From Gnetum montanum (Eukaryota; Streptophyta; Gnetopsida; Gnetales; Gnetaceae): a stretch of DNA of 36,045 bases. Shown piece after piece: positions 33,213 through 36,045 of the stretch (positions within the stretch are counted from its first letter, which is position 1; every line of letters begins with the position of its first letter). A program made the position numbers and the translations under genes. The stretch lies in the NCBI GenBank assembly GCA_015680685.1, contig MNCI01001825.1:562775-598819 (forward strand), in the 5' to 3' direction. The notes under the pieces were generated by a model, which saw only the letters and a list, made by a program, of their open reading frames with translations, ran no database searches and was not told the origin of the DNA.

Positions 33213-33990
33213 TTAACATGGTGGTAGCATTCCTCATGATTGTGGGTGTTGCCAATATTGATACTACTCATTTGGTTGTGGTGGAGTTCCACTTGGATAA
33301 TACATCAAGGGTTGGTGGAACTGCCTTGTGTTACCTTGGGGATAAGGTAACCTTTGGAGTGTTTGCCTTCTATTTAATCGTGGGTTGAGTGCATACACCC
33401 TAGACTCCTACAGATGTGAGATTACAGGGCAACATCCATTAGGATGGTCATATTGGCATATCTCACATCCACCATCATTTTTTGTATCCGAATCCACAAC
33501 CTCTTCGATGATGGAAAATTTGCCCTTACCTTTGTTACGTGCATATTTAGCTTCTCTCTTTTTTCTCCTTTCTCGATCACTACCTTCCTCTCTAGACTCT
33601 ACTATTTTGAGAACTGTTTGAAATCTATTATCTAGGGAGTCCCACATTTGGTCCACCTTTGCCAATACTTCCAATGCAAGTTTTTGAATGGGCAAGGTTT
33701 TCCTATTCACCATCTCTTCAAGTCGTGACTCTTCTTCATCCTCACAAAATCTAACTCCCTTATTTTAAAGGGAAGGATCTCTATTATATTCTTCTGCACT
33801 CTCTCTTTTCCTTAACTCACCTTCCTCTTTAGAAACTTGCTCCAACAATCTTTATACTTGATGGGCCCTAAGCTTAGATAGCCTTCCTTGGGCATAAGTC
33901 CCAAGGGTTCTTCATGTTTCGTGCCTAAGCCCATCTATGAGATGGCGTAGTTGTTCCCTTTGCAAGTAACCATGGCATGGGCATGTTGGT
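33213..33990 (-). pseudogene. Copy B gag C-terminal part with zinc knuckle
   Basis: The open frame at 33408-33713 has LEVLAKVDQMWDSLDNRF, a charged stretch (SREEGSDRERRKKREAKYAR) and CEICQYDHPNGCCPVISHL near 33470-33410. The last is a knuckle spaced C-x2-C-x3-H-x3-C rather than the usual C-x2-C-x4-H-x4-C. Upstream (33730-33960) are coding-like pieces such as RLLEQVSKEEGELRKRESAE with stops between them. Homology to copy A ends near 33990, where the N-terminal gag is lost. Confidence 0.7.
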
Positions 33991-34170
33991 ACATTTTGGC
34001 CATTTCATGGAATAGAGATATGAGATGATTGAAACCTTCAAAATATTTCATTAGAACTATTGAAATGGCAAGATGTAGGCTGAAAAGCTATTGATTCCTA
34101 TCACTCGCTAAAAAAGATTGGATGAGATGGGCTACATCTATTCTCCCTAATTTTAATTCTTCAAATGGTC
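33991..34170. other. Unassigned junction
   Basis: No gene or known repeat is recognised between the truncated gag and the LRR fragment. Confidence 0.4.
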
Positions 34171-34176
34171 AGTTTT

Positions 34177-34350
34177 ATGCAAAGCTTCGTTTCTGGTTCA
34201 ATTACTGAGGAGTTGAGCAAGTGTAAGAATATGGTGTTTCTTGATTTGAGTTCAAATGAGCTTACTGGAAACATTCCTACACATCTCCCAATTCCTTGCA
34301 TAATGAATGTACCTTAATGTCAGTGGTAATTCTTTGGCAGAAAACAGGGG
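34177..34350 (+). pseudogene. LRR receptor-like protein fragment
   Basis: The plus strand encodes SGSITEELSKCKNMVFLDLS followed by SNELTGNIPTHLPIPC. This is the plant extracellular leucine-rich repeat pattern (LxxLxxLDLSxNxLTGxIP) of receptor-like kinases and proteins. After a frameshift near 34305-34317, YLNVSGNSLAE continues the pattern. Stops follow, and no transmembrane or kinase segment is present. It is a short decayed copy. Confidence 0.7.
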
Positions 34351-34489
34351 CTCACTTTGTATTTAAATTAATTTGGGATGGGAGCTTTTCCATCAAACCT
34401 ATTAATTTCCGCATTCAAAGATAACATGAGGCATAAGATGAGAGAAAAAATCATCCATAGGCAACCATATTACGTAAACGAATACAAGC

Positions 34490-34960
34490 TGATCTAAAAC
34501 AGAGTTACTGCAAAATCATCGTAGTTATATCTTCTAAGAAATTCTTGGTTGAGCGACAAACATATTCCATTAAGCCTAAGTGGCTGAACAGCCACAATGC
34601 TATCTGGAAACATAAGCTAGTCGCAGCCTTGGATCATCGCTATGTCCAAAGACTTGAGACACCCTTCAATCCCATCAACGGTTCTGAGGTGGTCAAAACC
34701 AACTACACTGAGCTCTGAAAGTTTGAAGACTAATTGCGTGTGGATAGATTCAACCATCGTACATGTATTCACGGTGAGCCATCTCATGTTTGAAAGATTT
34801 GCCAATGTGGATAGCAATCCTTTCAATGGAGGGCAATCTACAATCTCCTGAAGTACCAAATTTTTTGAAGTTGTAGACAGTTAAAGGCAGTTGCTATAAA
34901 TTCCAGCAACCGCATATAAGCAGGTATCCCAGTTGCTGAAGGTTCCCTAGATATTTGAGA
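34490..34960 (-). pseudogene. NLR-type LRR fragment
   Basis: The open frame at 34617-34859 gives EIVDCPPLKGLLSTLANLSN, MRWLTVNTCTMVES, FKLSELSVVGFDHLRTVDGI and a final IQGCD. These are cytoplasmic-type LRRs (C/GC ending, 'VxGIEG') as in TIR-NBS-LRR immune receptors. Frame-shifted sequence to the right (34860-34945) continues with LQQLGYLLICGCWNL and LPLTV. No NB-ARC or TIR motif is seen here, so only the LRR end is preserved. Confidence 0.65.
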
Positions 34961-35248
34961 AGTTGTTACAGATGGCCAACACAAGTCCTACCACTTTGCT
35001 GCAGCCCGACAACCCAAAAATTAGCAAAAATTCATGGCCTGCATCAAGCCCTAGCGATACCACTGTTACCGAAAAATCTGAAAGAACGTAACCATGAACC
35101 ATCACTGAGGATTTACAGGNGTCGGTAACAGTGGTATCGCTAGGGCTTGATGCAGGCCATGAATTTTTGCTAATTTTTGGGTTGTCGGGCTGCAGCAAAG
35201 TGGTAGGACTTGTGTTGGCCATCTGTAACAACTTCTCAAATATCTAGG
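34946..35248. repeat. 127-bp perfect inverted repeat bounded by Ns
   Basis: 34946-35072 and 35122-35248 are exact reverse complements by eye, with a 49-base spacer. Ns at 35120 and 35249 bracket the right arm almost exactly. In a region where other repeats are highly diverged, perfect identity suggests an assembly artefact rather than a biological palindrome. Confidence 0.85.
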
Positions 35249-35249
35249 N

Positions 35250-35617
35250 TTGCATGATGAGTTCAGCGGAGGCGTGGCTGCGCGTTGCAGAAGCTTGTTG
35301 AGCGAAATAGGCAGCTGGCCAAACAACAAAGCACCTCCTCCACAAATATTTTTATGGTTCTCACTTTTGATAAGGCATATTTTCATGTTTTGAAAAAATA
35401 TACTCATCTGTTGTTCCCCCAATCCATTTTCGTTCTGCTACATCCATTTGTAAAGTTCTAGTTTCTTCACTAGACATGGAGGTCTCTTCTTGTAAAAATA
35501 TGAAACATTTCTACGGCTTTGTGACTTAACTAGAGGTAAACATTGGATGCAAATATTGTATACTCCTATGAATTCTTAAGGAAAAAGTATTATAAGAAAA
35601 AAGAAAAAAGAAGAACT
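35250..35617. other. Unassigned; short coding-like pieces
   Basis: Minus pieces such as MSSEETRTLQMDVAERKWIG (about 35475-35415) look coding-like but are not recognised. They could be another part of the NLR gene or unrelated. The rest is AT-rich. Confidence 0.35.
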
Positions 35618-36045
35618 TGTTGAATATTTGTCTAATATCCTACACTTGTGAGTTGTAGGTTATCGGTGGTTACAACCACCCAAAATTTTTGTAACTTACC
35701 TAACTTGTTGGGCAAGTAATCTCCTAGCTTGTTGGGCAAGTAATCTCCTAACTTGTTGGGCAAGTTACTTGGAAGAGAAGTTAGCAAAGATATATTTGGA
35801 GGTATCTGGGCCTTGGTGTTGCCAGAGACCAGTAAGGGTAAGAAGAAATATCATCACAAGGGAAGACAACACACTTTGGAAGACTTGGGATACGCTTGGG
35901 CTCTCACTTGGAGACACACTTTGAGTCTTGGGAGAAGAGCATTGTAAAGAAGAAATTGTGAAAGATTGCTTGTAAGATGACTGGCTAAAGAAAAGATTTC
36001 AGCCTCTTTGTCATAGTCCTGTGAGTTATGTTTTATTTTTATTTT
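35618..36045 (+). mobile_element. Copia-type LTR, partial (runs off right edge)
   Basis: It starts TGTTGAATATTTGTCTAATA, a typical copia LTR opening, after an A/G-rich tract (35580-35615) that could be a polypurine tract. It contains three 24-base repeats at 35701-35772 and the 36-bp block shared with 1548-1583. Its last 80 bases resemble 541-620. If the A/G tract is the PPT, this is a 3' LTR of a plus-strand element, but no copia coding sequence lies to the left, so a solo or truncated LTR is also possible. Confidence 0.6.
35701..35772. repeat. 24-bp tandem repeat, three units, hairpin-forming
   Basis: Units at 35701, 35725 and 35749 share cttgttgggcaagt. Units one and three contain acttg-ttggg-caagt, a five-base stem with a five-base loop. 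The third unit diverges at its end. Confidence 0.85.

Larger units (their letters stand above)
25466..33990 (-). mobile_element. Athila-like Ty3/gypsy retrotransposon, copy B
   Basis: This is a minus-strand element with a complete 3' LTR (25466-26207), a 3' noncoding region with an internal duplication, pol and part of gag. Homology to copy A ends near 33990, so the start of gag, the primer-binding site and the 5' LTR are gone. It is less decayed than copy A (longer open frames, an intact protease motif), which agrees with its nesting inside copy C. Confidence 0.8.

Noticed and set aside
35102-35422. Minus 106-codon frame spanning two Ns
   Set aside because: It crosses the inverted repeat that is probably an assembly artefact, so the joined frame is not trustworthy.

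Overview
This window looks like intergenic DNA from a large, repeat-rich seed-plant genome. I infer a gymnosperm (conifer-like), though the sequence does not prove it. It is AT-rich and contains no intact protein-coding gene and no recognisable prokaryotic feature. Almost everything I could identify is the eroded remains of transposable elements: Ty3/gypsy Athila-like, Ty1/copia, an RTE-clade LINE, a Helitron and a tRNA-derived SINE-like head. A few broken host-gene pieces lie among them. The long elements are still recognisable although their LTRs have drifted visibly, which suits a slowly purged genome.

Layout, left to right. 1-414 is the end of an Athila-like LTR with an array of GATATC palindromes. 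415-1583 is probably copia LTR-related sequence. About 1650-2000 is another Athila LTR fragment with its own 14-bp repeats. 2000-4260 (minus) is a degenerate Helitron Rep region whose helicase is missing. 5100-5630 (minus) is an unrecognised tryptophan-rich reading frame. 5630-8300 is mostly unassigned, with local duplications. 8304-17860 is Athila-like copy A on the minus strand, with one full LTR, gag, a dead protease, RT, RNase H, integrase, a decayed tRNA-Asp primer-binding site and a truncated second LTR. From 17861 there is a coiled-coil exon of an unknown gene; a related copy lies near 20640-22930 and is interrupted by a copia-type solo LTR (20708-21237). A 5'-truncated RTE LINE end (20434-20660) and a SINE-like head (about 19160-19225) are nearby. 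23340-24680 (minus) is the RT part of an RTE LINE. 24817-25465 is a remnant of Athila copy C, into which copy B (25466 to about 33990, minus) is inserted. The right end carries an LRR receptor-like fragment (plus), an NLR-type LRR fragment (minus), a 127-bp perfect inverted repeat bounded by Ns (probably an assembly artefact), and the start of a copia LTR that runs off the window.

The two large Athila-like copies share one plan: LTR, a long noncoding 3' region, integrase, RNase H, RT, a spacer, protease, a P/Q-rich linker, a gag knuckle, and further gag. Each has lost different catalytic residues, so neither can act alone. I found no new defence, metabolic or regulatory system. The points most worth checking are the CpG decay of the palindromic LTR array, the unusual gag knuckle, the internally duplicated 3' region of copy B, the Helitron Rep motifs, and the N-bounded inverted repeat.
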